Shown piece after piece: positions 11,149 to 20,522 of a stretch of 64,000 nt of DNA. Each line of letters opens with the position of its first letter. The first letter of the stretch is position 1. The translations under genes and the position numbers were made by a program. The stretch is from Pseudomonadota bacterium (GTDB taxonomy: Bacteria; Myxococcota_A; Polyangia; Polyangiales; Polyangiaceae): NCBI GenBank assembly GCA_023428245.1, contig JAEYYX010000055.1, forward strand, positions 62,001-126,000. Reading direction: 5' to 3'. Below the pieces are notes generated by a model, which saw only the letters and a program-made list of their open reading frames with translations, did no database searches and was not told where the DNA came from.

Positions 11149-11748
11149 ATGCAGAGCGCGCACACGGGAAACGAACCCGATTACGTCAACAACGGGGCAC
11201 TAGCTTTGGTGCTCGGGCTTGTGGCCGTCTCGACCGCGGCGATCTGTATGGTCGTCTATGCGCTGGTCCGGGACGAGGTGCATGCGGTGAACTCAGCGCG
11301 CGACGCCACGCAGGACGAGCCATTCCGGCACCTGCGCGCGGCTCAGCAGGGCGTTCTCGAGGCGAATCCCGCTTACAAGGACCGGGCGACCGGGACAGTG
11401 AGCCTTCCCATCGGGCGGGCGATGTCGCTCACCCTCGAAGCCGTTCGTCGCGATCGCGCTTTGCTCAGCCCGTGGACGCCCGGTGCGACGGGTGCTCCTG
11501 CGGCGGCGCAGCCTGAAGGGGCTGGGGCCGAGGTGACGCCTCCGAACGAGGTCGGCGAAGGTGTCGTCGAAGCGGGCTCTGTCCTCTCCGCGGAGACGAA
11601 AGAGGCCGGCGCGCCGGAGACGGTGCATGAAGGCGTAGACGTTGAGAAGAAGCCGGCTCTCGAGCCATCTTCACAGACCGCCAAAGAGCCGGTTGACGTG
11701 CCGGTCTCCGCTCCGACCGAAGGTCAAGCTGCGCCTGCGACTCCCTGA
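11149..11748 (+). CDS. Single-helix membrane protein of unknown function in the respiratory operon
   Basis: I do not recognise this 199-residue protein. It has a short N-terminus, one hydrophobic helix at about residues 14-38, a charged segment of about 75 residues, and a long C-terminal tail rich in Ala, Pro, Glu and Val, likely disordered and on the periplasmic side. There is no heme, Cys or metal motif. ATG at 11149 is preferred over an in-frame TTG at 11137 because GAGGA lies seven bases upstream. Its place between actF and SCO1, with gaps of 8 and 16 bases, suggests an accessory subunit or assembly/linker protein of the complex III-oxidase system. Confidence 0.8.
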   Translation: MQSAHTGNEPDYVNNGALALVLGLVAVSTAAICMVVYALVRDEVHAVNSARDATQDEPFRHLRAAQQGVLEANPAYKDRATGTVSLPIGRAMSLTLEAVRRDRALLSPWTPGATGAPAAAQPEGAGAEVTPPNEVGEGVVEAGSVLSAETKEAGAPETVHEGVDVEKKPALEPSSQTAKEPVDVPVSAPTEGQAAPATP

Positions 11749-11764
11749 TTGATTCACCGTTTCC

Positions 11765-12625
11765 ATGCTTCGCCGTGTCTTTCACTCTCTCGCCCTCGGG
11801 GCCGCTCTCGCGGCCTCTGGCGGAGTGGTTTGTGCGGCGCCCGTGGACTCTGCGGACATCGTCGAGCGTACGGAGAGAACTCCGAAGCGCATGGAAGGCG
11901 TGGATGTCGAGGAGAAGCTCGGTGCGACTCTGTCCACCTCGCTCGCCTTCAAGGACGAGTTGGGTCGGGATCGCCTGCTCGGTGAGGTGCTCGCGAGCGG
12001 CCTGCCGACGATCGTGACGCTGAACTACTCGGACTGTCCGATGCTCTGCAGCATGCAGCTCAACGGTCTGGTCGCGAGCATGAAGCAGATCGATCTGGAG
12101 CTCGGCCGCGACTACCGCATCGTCACGGTCTCCCTCGACCCGAAGGATACGACTGAGCGCGTCGCGCGCATGAAGGCTCGCTATCTCTCGATGTATGGTC
12201 GGCCCGAGTCGGACGCAGGCTGGACCTTTTTGACTGGCAGCGAGCAGAATATTCAGTCGGTCGCGGCTCAGCTCGGCGTTGCCTACAACTACAACGAAAA
12301 GCGAGACGAGTACGTCCACCCAGCCGCTTTCGCGGTCCTGACGCCGTCGAGCATTGTTGCCCGTTACCTTTACGGCCTCGAATACCACCCGAAGACCCTT
12401 CGCCTCAGCTTGATTGAGGCATCCGAAGGAAAAGTCGGGTCCAGTATCGATCGCCTGATCTTGTACTGTTTTCACTACGACGCGAGCGAGGGCAGGTATG
12501 CCCCGGTTGCGATGAACATCATGCGCCTTTCGGGCGGCGCGGGGGCCTTGGCCCTCGGTGGCATGCTGACCGGACTTTGGCGCGCAGAGCGCAAGCGGAA
12601 GCCCCTATCGAAGACATCATCATGA
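11765..12625 (+). CDS. SCO1/SenC family copper chaperone
   Basis: Delivers copper to, or keeps reduced, the CuA site of cytochrome c oxidase subunit II. The 286-residue protein has an N-terminal signal peptide (about residues 1-24), a thioredoxin-like domain with the copper ligands Cys91 and Cys95 (CPMLC) and His185 (VHPAAF), and a hydrophobic segment near the C-terminus (about 255-275) that could act as a membrane anchor. It directly precedes coxB and overlaps it by four bases (ATGA), fitting a role in CuA assembly of that subunit. Confidence 0.93.
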   Translation: MLRRVFHSLALGAALAASGGVVCAAPVDSADIVERTERTPKRMEGVDVEEKLGATLSTSLAFKDELGRDRLLGEVLASGLPTIVTLNYSDCPMLCSMQLNGLVASMKQIDLELGRDYRIVTVSLDPKDTTERVARMKARYLSMYGRPESDAGWTFLTGSEQNIQSVAAQLGVAYNYNEKRDEYVHPAAFAVLTPSSIVARYLYGLEYHPKTLRLSLIEASEGKVGSSIDRLILYCFHYDASEGRYAPVAMNIMRLSGGAGALALGGMLTGLWRAERKRKPLSKTSS

Positions 12626-13620
12626 TTTCGAATCTACTCGCTAGCACCGCGACGGATGCGTCGCTCCCCAAGAGTCCGCCATCGAACGACATGTGGATGC
12701 CGATCGATGCATCCACGTTCGCGAGCCACATTGACGGCCTCTACGACTTCTTGTTCTGGCTCTCCACCATCGCTGCGCTGCTCATCTACGGCGTGATGTT
12801 CTACTTCATCGTGAAGTATCGGGCGAAGAGCCGTGAGGCGTCGGAGGTCGGGGATGACGTGAGCCATCACAATACAGCCCTCGAAATCACCTGGTCGGTG
12901 ATTCCGCTCCTGTTCTGCGTGGGCATCTTTGTGAGCGGCTTCAAGGGCTACGTCGATCTCCGCACGGCTCCCCGGGAAGCGCTTGAGATTCACGCTCAGG
13001 GCCAGAAATGGAAGTGGCTGTTTACGTATCCGAATGGCCATGTCGACAGTGAGCTCCATGTTCCGGTCGACCAGGACGTGCGCGTCATCATCCAGTCGGT
13101 GGACGTCCTCCACAGCCTGTTTATCCCCGCATTCCGCACCAAGATGGACGCGGTTCCGGGGCGTTATACGGACCTCTGGTTCCGGGCGACCAAGAGCGGC
13201 GAGTTCCCCGTTTTCTGCGCCGAGTACTGCGGCACTTCACACTCGGACATGATCGCGAAGGCGGTTGTGCACGAGGCGGGCGGTTACGACGCCTGGATGG
13301 AGGAGATCGTCTCTCGCCTCGACAACATGCCGCCTGTCGAGCTCGGCAAGCTCATGTACGACCAGCAGGGCTGCAAGACCTGTCACTCAGTGGACGGCTC
13401 GACGCTCGTCGGTCCGAGCTGGCAAGGTCTGTGGGGTAAGACCCGCACCTTCGCCGACGGGAGCAGCGCTGTTGTCGACGAGAACTACATTCGCAATTCG
13501 ATCAACGATCCCATGAGCCAAGTGGTCCAGGGATTTGCCCCTTCGATGCCGACTTATCAGGGCAAGCTGAGCGACAAGCAAATCAACGGCATCATCGAAT
13601 ACATCAAGTCTCTCAAGTAA
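12622..13620 (+). CDS. coxB: Cytochrome c oxidase subunit II with fused cytochrome c domain (caa3 type)
   Basis: Accepts electrons and passes them through CuA to subunit I. The 332-residue protein has two N-terminal helices (about 42-64 and 90-110) and a cupredoxin domain with the CuA ligands His164, Cys199, Glu201, Cys203, His207 and Met210. A C-terminal cytochrome c domain has CKTCH at 251-255 and a likely Met ligand in SMPTYQ near 311. The attached heme c domain defines a caa3-type oxidase. The ATG at 12622 overlaps the SCO1 stop; the open frame extends upstream, but those residues lie inside SCO1. Confidence 0.95.
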   Translation: MISNLLASTATDASLPKSPPSNDMWMPIDASTFASHIDGLYDFLFWLSTIAALLIYGVMFYFIVKYRAKSREASEVGDDVSHHNTALEITWSVIPLLFCVGIFVSGFKGYVDLRTAPREALEIHAQGQKWKWLFTYPNGHVDSELHVPVDQDVRVIIQSVDVLHSLFIPAFRTKMDAVPGRYTDLWFRATKSGEFPVFCAEYCGTSHSDMIAKAVVHEAGGYDAWMEEIVSRLDNMPPVELGKLMYDQQGCKTCHSVDGSTLVGPSWQGLWGKTRTFADGSSAVVDENYIRNSINDPMSQVVQGFAPSMPTYQGKLSDKQINGIIEYIKSLK

Positions 13621-13632
13621 AGGGCCCCCACG

Positions 13633-15306
<1,674 letters not shown>

Positions 15307-15348
15307 CAGGGACCAGAGTCACGGACCCGAACCCAGGAAACAGTCACG

Positions 15349-16377
15349 ATGAGTGAGGCACATTCAGCGGCACACGGCGGCCACGACCACGCGGCGGAAG
15401 CGGTTTATCCGTACACGCCGCACCACTTCCACGAAGCGAAGCAGCACTTCGAGTCAGGCAAGATGGGCGTTTGGCTCTTCTTGGTGACCGAAATTCTCTT
15501 CTTCGCGGGGCTGTTCTGCGCATACACCGCGTACCGCGCCCAGCACCCAGAGATCTTCTACTGGGCGCATTTTTACCTGGATACGTTCTGGGGCAGCGTG
15601 AACACGGTTGTGCTCATTCTGTCGAGCTTCACGGCAGCGTGGGCGGTGCGCAATGCGCAGCTCGGGCAAGTGAAGCTGCTCCGAACCAACATCATTCTCA
15701 CCATCGGTGGGGCGCTCGTGTTCATGTGCGTCAAGTACGTCGAGTACTCGCACAAGTTCCACGATGGGCTGTTGCCTGGGCGGCACTTCGCTCCTTCTCA
15801 TGAAGTCTGGGAAACGGAGTCGTTCCAGCACAAGCACCCTGAGGCGGCCGAGGCGGCCAAGCGCATTTCGGCGCGCCTTGCTGAGCGCGCTCAGAAGAAG
15901 GCGGCGAGCGCTCAAATCATCGACACCATCGAGTCCACGAAGACCCCAGCCGCTGCGATCCCCGTGAGCCATCACGAGGGCGGCGAGGCGGAGGCAGTGG
16001 TGCTTCCTCCTGAGGATCCCGCGATGGCCGCGCTGCCGGACGATGTCTGGCTCGAGACCCAGGTTCGCACCCTGTCTGGCGCCGAGCGGCGCCCGCTCGA
16101 GATGGCGGGTGTGATCCGGAAGCCGGCCGACGGGCCCGTCACGTTTGCCCGCCCCGAGCGAGCAGGCATCTTCTTCAGCATCTATTTCTTCATGACCGGT
16201 CTGCACGGCGTTCACGTCGTGATCGGCATCGGTCTTTGGATCTGGATGCTCGCGATCGCGAGCCGTCGCAAGTTTGGAGCGAGCTACTTCGGCCCGATCG
16301 ACTTCACCGCCCTCTATTGGCACTTGGTCGATCTGATTTGGATCTACCTGTTCCCGATGCTCTACCTCATCCATTGA
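15349..16377 (+). CDS. coxC: Cytochrome c oxidase subunit III with a large hydrophilic insertion
   Basis: A 342-residue subunit III. Residues 1-40 are His-rich, then helices resembling the family core run to about residue 135 (ending KYVEYSHKF). About 135 residues of charged, Ala/Glu-rich sequence follow before the final helices starting RAGIFFSIYFFMTGLHGVHV. In ordinary subunit III this loop is short, so about 110 residues are extra. The reading frame is continuous and the flanking helices are well conserved, so this is an insertion within a functional subunit rather than damage. The gap to coxA is 42 bases. Confidence 0.93.
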   Translation: MSEAHSAAHGGHDHAAEAVYPYTPHHFHEAKQHFESGKMGVWLFLVTEILFFAGLFCAYTAYRAQHPEIFYWAHFYLDTFWGSVNTVVLILSSFTAAWAVRNAQLGQVKLLRTNIILTIGGALVFMCVKYVEYSHKFHDGLLPGRHFAPSHEVWETESFQHKHPEAAEAAKRISARLAERAQKKAASAQIIDTIESTKTPAAAIPVSHHEGGEAEAVVLPPEDPAMAALPDDVWLETQVRTLSGAERRPLEMAGVIRKPADGPVTFARPERAGIFFSIYFFMTGLHGVHVVIGIGLWIWMLAIASRRKFGASYFGPIDFTALYWHLVDLIWIYLFPMLYLIH

Positions 16378-16426
16378 GGACCCGGGTTCGCCGAAGCCAC
16401 ACAGGATACGTCGCGAGGAACTGATC

Positions 16427-17011
16427 ATGTCGGAAGAGACGAAAGAAGAGAGCCAAGCGGGCGGGGGAACCTCCGTCGACACCACGGCTGGCGGTGCGGA
16501 AGACGCGGTCGAGACCAAGGTCGAGAGCGCTGAGGTCGCTGGCCCGTCGAGTGAAAAGAGCGAGGAGGCTCCCGCGGAAACGGAGACGGAGACCAAGACG
16601 CTCGAGAGCGCCCGGCCTCCGGAGACGAAGGAGGTCGAAGCGCAGGTGGCAGCTGCCAATGCACACGGTGGTCACGGCCATGGAGAAGGGCATGGGCACG
16701 CCCTACCCATGTGGCTGCTCCTCGGTGTGCTCGGCGCGTTGATCGTGCTGACGATCCTGACGGTGGCCGTGACGGCAATCGATCTCGGAACCCAAGGCAA
16801 CCTTGTGGTCGCGATGGTCATCGCCACGATCAAGGCGATCTTGGTCATGGGCTTCTTCATGCACCTGTTCTGGGACAGCCGATTCAACCTGATCGCTTTC
16901 ACGAGCTCGTTCTTGTTTGTCCTGCTCTTCTTGAGCATGTCAGTCCTCGACCGCAGCGAGTACCGTCCCTCGGTCCTCGAGTGGGAAGCGGACGCAGCCG
17001 CGAAGAAGTAG
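16427..17011 (+). CDS. Cytochrome c oxidase subunit IV-like membrane protein with acidic extension
   Basis: A small oxidase subunit of the prokaryotic subunit IV type. Three hydrophobic helices occupy about residues 92-185 of 194, including the family-like segment KAILVMGFFMHLFWD. Ahead of them lies an unusual 75-residue extension rich in Glu, Thr and Ala, ending in a His/Gly stretch (HGGHGHGEGHGH) just before the first helix. Last gene of the act-cox run; a strong terminator begins 34 bases after the stop. Confidence 0.88.
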   Translation: MSEETKEESQAGGGTSVDTTAGGAEDAVETKVESAEVAGPSSEKSEEAPAETETETKTLESARPPETKEVEAQVAAANAHGGHGHGEGHGHALPMWLLLGVLGALIVLTILTVAVTAIDLGTQGNLVVAMVIATIKAILVMGFFMHLFWDSRFNLIAFTSSFLFVLLFLSMSVLDRSEYRPSVLEWEADAAAKK

Positions 17012-17045
17012 ACAAGTTCCGCGCTCCTCTTGGACGCGCCGCTTG

Positions 17046-17081
17046 CCCAAGAGGCTCCCTCAAGGGAGCCTCTTGGGTTTT
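17046..17081 (+). terminator. Intrinsic terminator of the act-cox operon
   Basis: A near-perfect 15-bp inverted repeat (17046-17060 with 17063-17077) is followed directly by TTTT. It lies 34 bases after the last oxidase gene and marks the end of the 13-kb co-directional run. Confidence 0.9.
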
Positions 17082-17224
17082 GTAGCGCGGCTTTGTCATC
17101 CTTGGGGCGCAGCTCCTGATGGCGACGGGCAAGAGGCTGCGAGCTTGAAGCTGCCTAGCTCGAGACGTTCTTTAGGCGGTCCTGCTGAGGCCGCTCACCG
17201 CGCCGTCGCTCATGCGCTCATGGC

Positions 17225-18751
17225 TCACGTCTTGTCGCGACCGATCGCCCCTTTGAGGACTTGGATCGCGTTCTTGTCGAGGAGCGCGAGGACGGCGAGG
17301 TAGATGATGAAGTGACAGACAGCGGAGACGATGAGGGTGACAGGGCCTCGCGCGAAGTCTCGAAGGAAGATGAGATCGGCGCCAACGGCGGCAGCTCCCG
17401 CTACGGACGCCGTGAGGAACGGGAGGAACATGTGGAGCCGCGGGAGCTCCTTGAGCACGGGCCGTATGATGAGCAGAGTGCCGGCGAAGAGCGCGAGCCC
17501 GTAACCCGCAGCGAAGCCGTCGATGCCGGCGTATGAAAGGCCGATGCCGGACATGAGCCACGCGAGGATCATCACGGCTGTCATCTGGAACAGGACGATC
17601 TTCGGGCGCGCTAGGGCATCGAAGGCTGACGCAAGGAGGAACGGGAACATCCCGAGGGCAATGCCGACTGCAAAGAAGCGCAGGCCAGGCACAGCCTCGA
17701 GCCACTGGGCTGAGTAGATGATTTCGGTGAGCGGCTCCGCGAGGCCGAGGAAGAGTGAGGAGATGAAGAGGGTGATCGCGACACCGAGGCGGAGGGTGCG
17801 CTCAAGCTCGGCTGCGAAGGCTTCTCGGTCCTCCCGCAGTCGGCTGAGCAGGGGAAAGTTCACTCGACCAAGAATGTCGATGAAGGTGAGGGGGAAGAAG
17901 GCCGTCTCGAGCGCCCATGTCGTAATGCCGACTCCGTGACTTCCGACGCTGCGGCCGACGAGCACAGGCAAACTCGAGCGCGTCAGGAGCGAGAGCGCGG
18001 CTCGCGCTTGATAAGGAACTCCGAAGTTCAAGAGCGGGCGCAAGACCTTCCAGTCGAAGAAGCGGCTGGGAGCCCAGGGGCGGAGCGCAATTGCTGCCAA
18101 GAAGCTCAAGACTCCCTGCGCCAAGACGCCTGTCACAAGTGCCCAGGTCCCGTAGCCGAGGATCGCGAGGATCGAAGCGACTAAGTAGAAGGTGATCGAG
18201 TTGATCGTGTCGAGGATCGCGACGCGCACGAATAGTACCTCACGCTCAAGGAGCAGCGTGGGAACGACGCGCGCTGAAACGAAGATGAAGTTTGCTGCGA
18301 GCGCGCGCAGGATCCACGGCGTCTCACTGGGCAGATCGGTCCAGAAGAGATGGAGGAAGGGGGCGAGACTGCTCGCGCAGACAAAGACGAAGAGGGCGAG
18401 CCCGAGCTGTGCAAAGAAGACCGTCGAGAGCTCGTGTTGCGTGGGCGTTTGCCCCTTTTGAACGAGAGCTCCGCCGAGTCCCGCGTCGCCTACCAGTGTA
18501 AAAACCGACAGCACGAACTGGACCATGGCGAAGGTGCCGAACTCCGACGGTCGGAGCTCGCGCGCCAGCACGACCATCCCGCCGAGGATGATGAACTGGT
18601 TGAAGATCGTGCGGACCAGGAGAGCGATGCGGCCGAGCTTTGCGCGGCGCGCGTAGAGGTCTCGGGCTTCCGACTCCCCGATGCGCTCGACGGGGACGCG
18701 AGCGACCTTTCCGTCTTCGGTATGATTTTCGCTGGTGGCGCCTTCGTTCAA
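17225..18751 (-). CDS. Oligosaccharide flippase family membrane protein (Wzx-like)
   Basis: A 508-residue protein with about twelve to fourteen predicted helices, resembling Wzx/RfbX flippases of the MOP superfamily that move lipid-linked oligosaccharides across the inner membrane. A soluble N-terminus of about 35 charged residues precedes the first helix. No glycosyltransferase or polymerase genes are adjacent, so the polysaccharide it serves is not identifiable here. Its 5' end faces the collagen-like lipoprotein gene across 131 bases. Confidence 0.85.
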   Translation of the reverse strand: MNEGATSENHTEDGKVARVPVERIGESEARDLYARRAKLGRIALLVRTIFNQFIILGGMVVLARELRPSEFGTFAMVQFVLSVFTLVGDAGLGGALVQKGQTPTQHELSTVFFAQLGLALFVFVCASSLAPFLHLFWTDLPSETPWILRALAANFIFVSARVVPTLLLEREVLFVRVAILDTINSITFYLVASILAILGYGTWALVTGVLAQGVLSFLAAIALRPWAPSRFFDWKVLRPLLNFGVPYQARAALSLLTRSSLPVLVGRSVGSHGVGITTWALETAFFPLTFIDILGRVNFPLLSRLREDREAFAAELERTLRLGVAITLFISSLFLGLAEPLTEIIYSAQWLEAVPGLRFFAVGIALGMFPFLLASAFDALARPKIVLFQMTAVMILAWLMSGIGLSYAGIDGFAAGYGLALFAGTLLIIRPVLKELPRLHMFLPFLTASVAGAAAVGADLIFLRDFARGPVTLIVSAVCHFIIYLAVLALLDKNAIQVLKGAIGRDKT

Positions 18752-18882
18752 GGTCGGACGCTCATACTATGGCGGCCGCTGGCAGCAACCGGAGCCAGGA
18801 GATTCCGGGAAATCCTGCCGTTCTTTCACATTGCTCAAGAGAAGTGCTGGATTCCGTGATCCAATGGGGCGGGAGCTCGGCC

Positions 18883-19602
18883 ATGCAAAGAAGAATCTCT
18901 GTCTCCGTCGTTTCACCAATCGTCCTTGGACTTGTGAGTCTGGGCTGCGCCGCCACACAAGGCGATGAAGGCGTCGGGTCGCTCATCGCGACCGAGACCG
19001 AGCCGAGCGGCGAAAACTGTCTGAATGGCGGCGTGAAGCTCAGTCACGGCACCGATGATGATTTCGACGATGTGCTGGATGAGGACGAGGTCCAAGGCGT
19101 CGAATACATCTGCAATGGCGCGACGGGCGCGACGGGTTCTGCCGGGCAAGACGGAGAGGATGGCGAGGATGGCGCCACGGGACCGGCCGGTGCCGCGGGC
19201 CCCACGGGTCCCGCTGGTCCTCAAGGCGACACGGGAGAAACCGGTCCGCAAGGACCTCAGGGTGAAACAGGACCGGCAGGTCCGACGGGGGCTGGCGAGA
19301 CGGGCCCCACAGGTCCCACCGGTCCGGCTGGAGCGACCGGCCCAACAGGCCCGACTGGAGCTACCGGAGAAGCGGGGCCCGAGGGGCCGCCGGGGGGCCC
19401 GAAGGGCGACACCGGGGATAGAGGTGACCAAGGCTTCACCTCACTCATCAATGTCGTAGAGGAACCTCCGGGGATGAACTGCACGACCGGCGGGCTCAAG
19501 GTCCAATCCGGCGTCGACAACGGCGACGGGTTCGAGATCGCGAGGGATGGCGTGCTCGGTGTGGGCGAGGTCGACCAGACCAGGTACCTTTGCTCGGTCT
19601 AA
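18883..19602 (+). CDS. Collagen-like lipoprotein with paired flanking domains (DUF7151-like)
   Basis: A 239-residue secreted lipoprotein. Residues 1-22 form a signal peptide with the lipobox VSLGC (Cys22). Residues about 31-78 and 187-239 are two related small domains: each starts SLI, has a conserved NC..GG pattern (ENCLNGG, MNCTTGG), an acidic turn resembling a calcium-binding loop, and ends in a Tyr-x-Cys. They match the DUF7151 family as I remember it. Between them residues 79-184 form a collagen-like Gly-x-y region with many GPT and GPA triplets and two short breaks. ATG at 18883 is chosen because the signal peptide follows at once. Function is unknown; a surface fibre or spacer is plausible. 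Confidence 0.85.
   Translation: MQRRISVSVVSPIVLGLVSLGCAATQGDEGVGSLIATETEPSGENCLNGGVKLSHGTDDDFDDVLDEDEVQGVEYICNGATGATGSAGQDGEDGEDGATGPAGAAGPTGPAGPQGDTGETGPQGPQGETGPAGPTGAGETGPTGPTGPAGATGPTGPTGATGEAGPEGPPGGPKGDTGDRGDQGFTSLINVVEEPPGMNCTTGGLKVQSGVDNGDGFEIARDGVLGVGEVDQTRYLCSV
19117..19434 (+). repeat. Collagen-like Gly-x-y coding repeat
   Basis: About 35 consecutive nine-base units encode Gly-x-y triplets, mainly Gly-Pro-Thr, Gly-Pro-Ala and Gly-Ala-Thr. The units vary at synonymous and coding positions, so the tract is old or under selection rather than a fresh expansion. The opposite strand also reads open here, as an artefact of the repeat. Confidence 0.9.
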
Positions 19603-19621
19603 GGCGGGCTCGATTTCCGTC

Positions 19622-20488
19622 TTACTTCTTCTCGACATCGACGTAGAAATCGCTCACAGCGAGGCCCATAACGGGCCCCTGCCAAACCTCGAACCCGATC
19701 GCGACGGAGTTGATATGAGTTCCGGGGTAGGTGATGCCGCGGGCCGCTGCGTCGCGGAGGATATCCATCACGTCGAACTCGAGTTCGGTGAGGTCTTGTC
19801 CTTCCGCGCGCACCCAGTTCACGATCGGGAGGCCATTGACCGTGCCTTGCACGATGTGCCAGCGCCCAGGGAGTCCCTGCACCTCGACGGAGGTGAATTT
19901 GCGACTGCCGGCGGGGCTGTAGCGAGGCGGATCGCGCAACCAGACCATCAGGTAAGTCTGGAGCCGGGAGCCGTCGCCAACCCAAATATCGTAGGCGACG
20001 TTGTATCCGGCGTCTTCGGTCGGGTCACAGTTCCAGCGCATCCCCGTCTTGATCGAGGTGAGGGAGTCGATCGCGGCGGGGAGTCCGCAGTCGGGCACCT
20101 CCGGGACCGAGTACCGGCCACAGAAGACGGAGGGGTAAGAAGCGGGTTCGCCTTGGTCGCCAGCGTCTCCTTGCATCGTGTCAATCGAAAAGCTCGTGCC
20201 GAGCCAGGAGATCGTGTGGCTCTCGAACTTCGGCCCCCAGCCGTTCGTGATGAGAACATAAGGGACCGCGTTGCGGCTGACGAACTCGGTCTGGTAGCGC
20301 TCCGGAGACGTCCCTTGTCCTGTGAACGTTCCGGTGCCGAGTCGTGAGGGCACGATGCTGCCGGGCAAGGCTGAGCAATTGTCCTCAGCGAACGTCTTGC
20401 CGCAGAGAGTGCAGTCGCCGCAGCCGAGGAGCAGGAGACTCGCCGCCACGCCGAGGGACATGGGGCCAAGCGAAGAATGGAGGCTCAT
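19622..20488 (-). CDS. GH12-like secreted lipoprotein lacking the catalytic nucleophile
   Basis: A 288-residue lipoprotein (lipobox LLLGC, Cys23) whose mature part resembles glycoside hydrolase family 12 (endoglucanase/xyloglucanase). Matching landmarks are a NGWG motif, NVAYDI, an LMVWL strand, an AGS turn, and GFEVWQG near the C-terminus. The acid/base Glu of GH12 corresponds to Glu267. The nucleophile Glu, which in family members directly precedes the LM-hydrophobic-W strand, is replaced by Tyr179. This suggests a non-hydrolytic, carbohydrate-binding role or a changed mechanism. It lies 34 bases after the metalloprotease-like gene on the same strand and probably shares its transcript. The family call rests on motif comparison by eye. 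Confidence 0.72.
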   Translation of the reverse strand: MSLHSSLGPMSLGVAASLLLLGCGDCTLCGKTFAEDNCSALPGSIVPSRLGTGTFTGQGTSPERYQTEFVSRNAVPYVLITNGWGPKFESHTISWLGTSFSIDTMQGDAGDQGEPASYPSVFCGRYSVPEVPDCGLPAAIDSLTSIKTGMRWNCDPTEDAGYNVAYDIWVGDGSRLQTYLMVWLRDPPRYSPAGSRKFTSVEVQGLPGRWHIVQGTVNGLPIVNWVRAEGQDLTELEFDVMDILRDAAARGITYPGTHINSVAIGFEVWQGPVMGLAVSDFYVDVEKK

Positions 20489-20522
20489 GATGAAGGGAGG
20501 GTTCCAGGCGGCTCTCTGTCCG

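Noticed and set aside
19117..19434. Short tandem repeats considered as a CRISPR array
   Set aside because: Period is nine bases with coding sense and no spacers; it is a collagen-like coding repeat.
19257..19520. Minus-strand collagen-like frame (Gly-Pro-Val triplets)
   Set aside because: Mirror image of the Gly-x-y repeats of the real gene; the reverse complement of such repeats also reads as a simple repeat.
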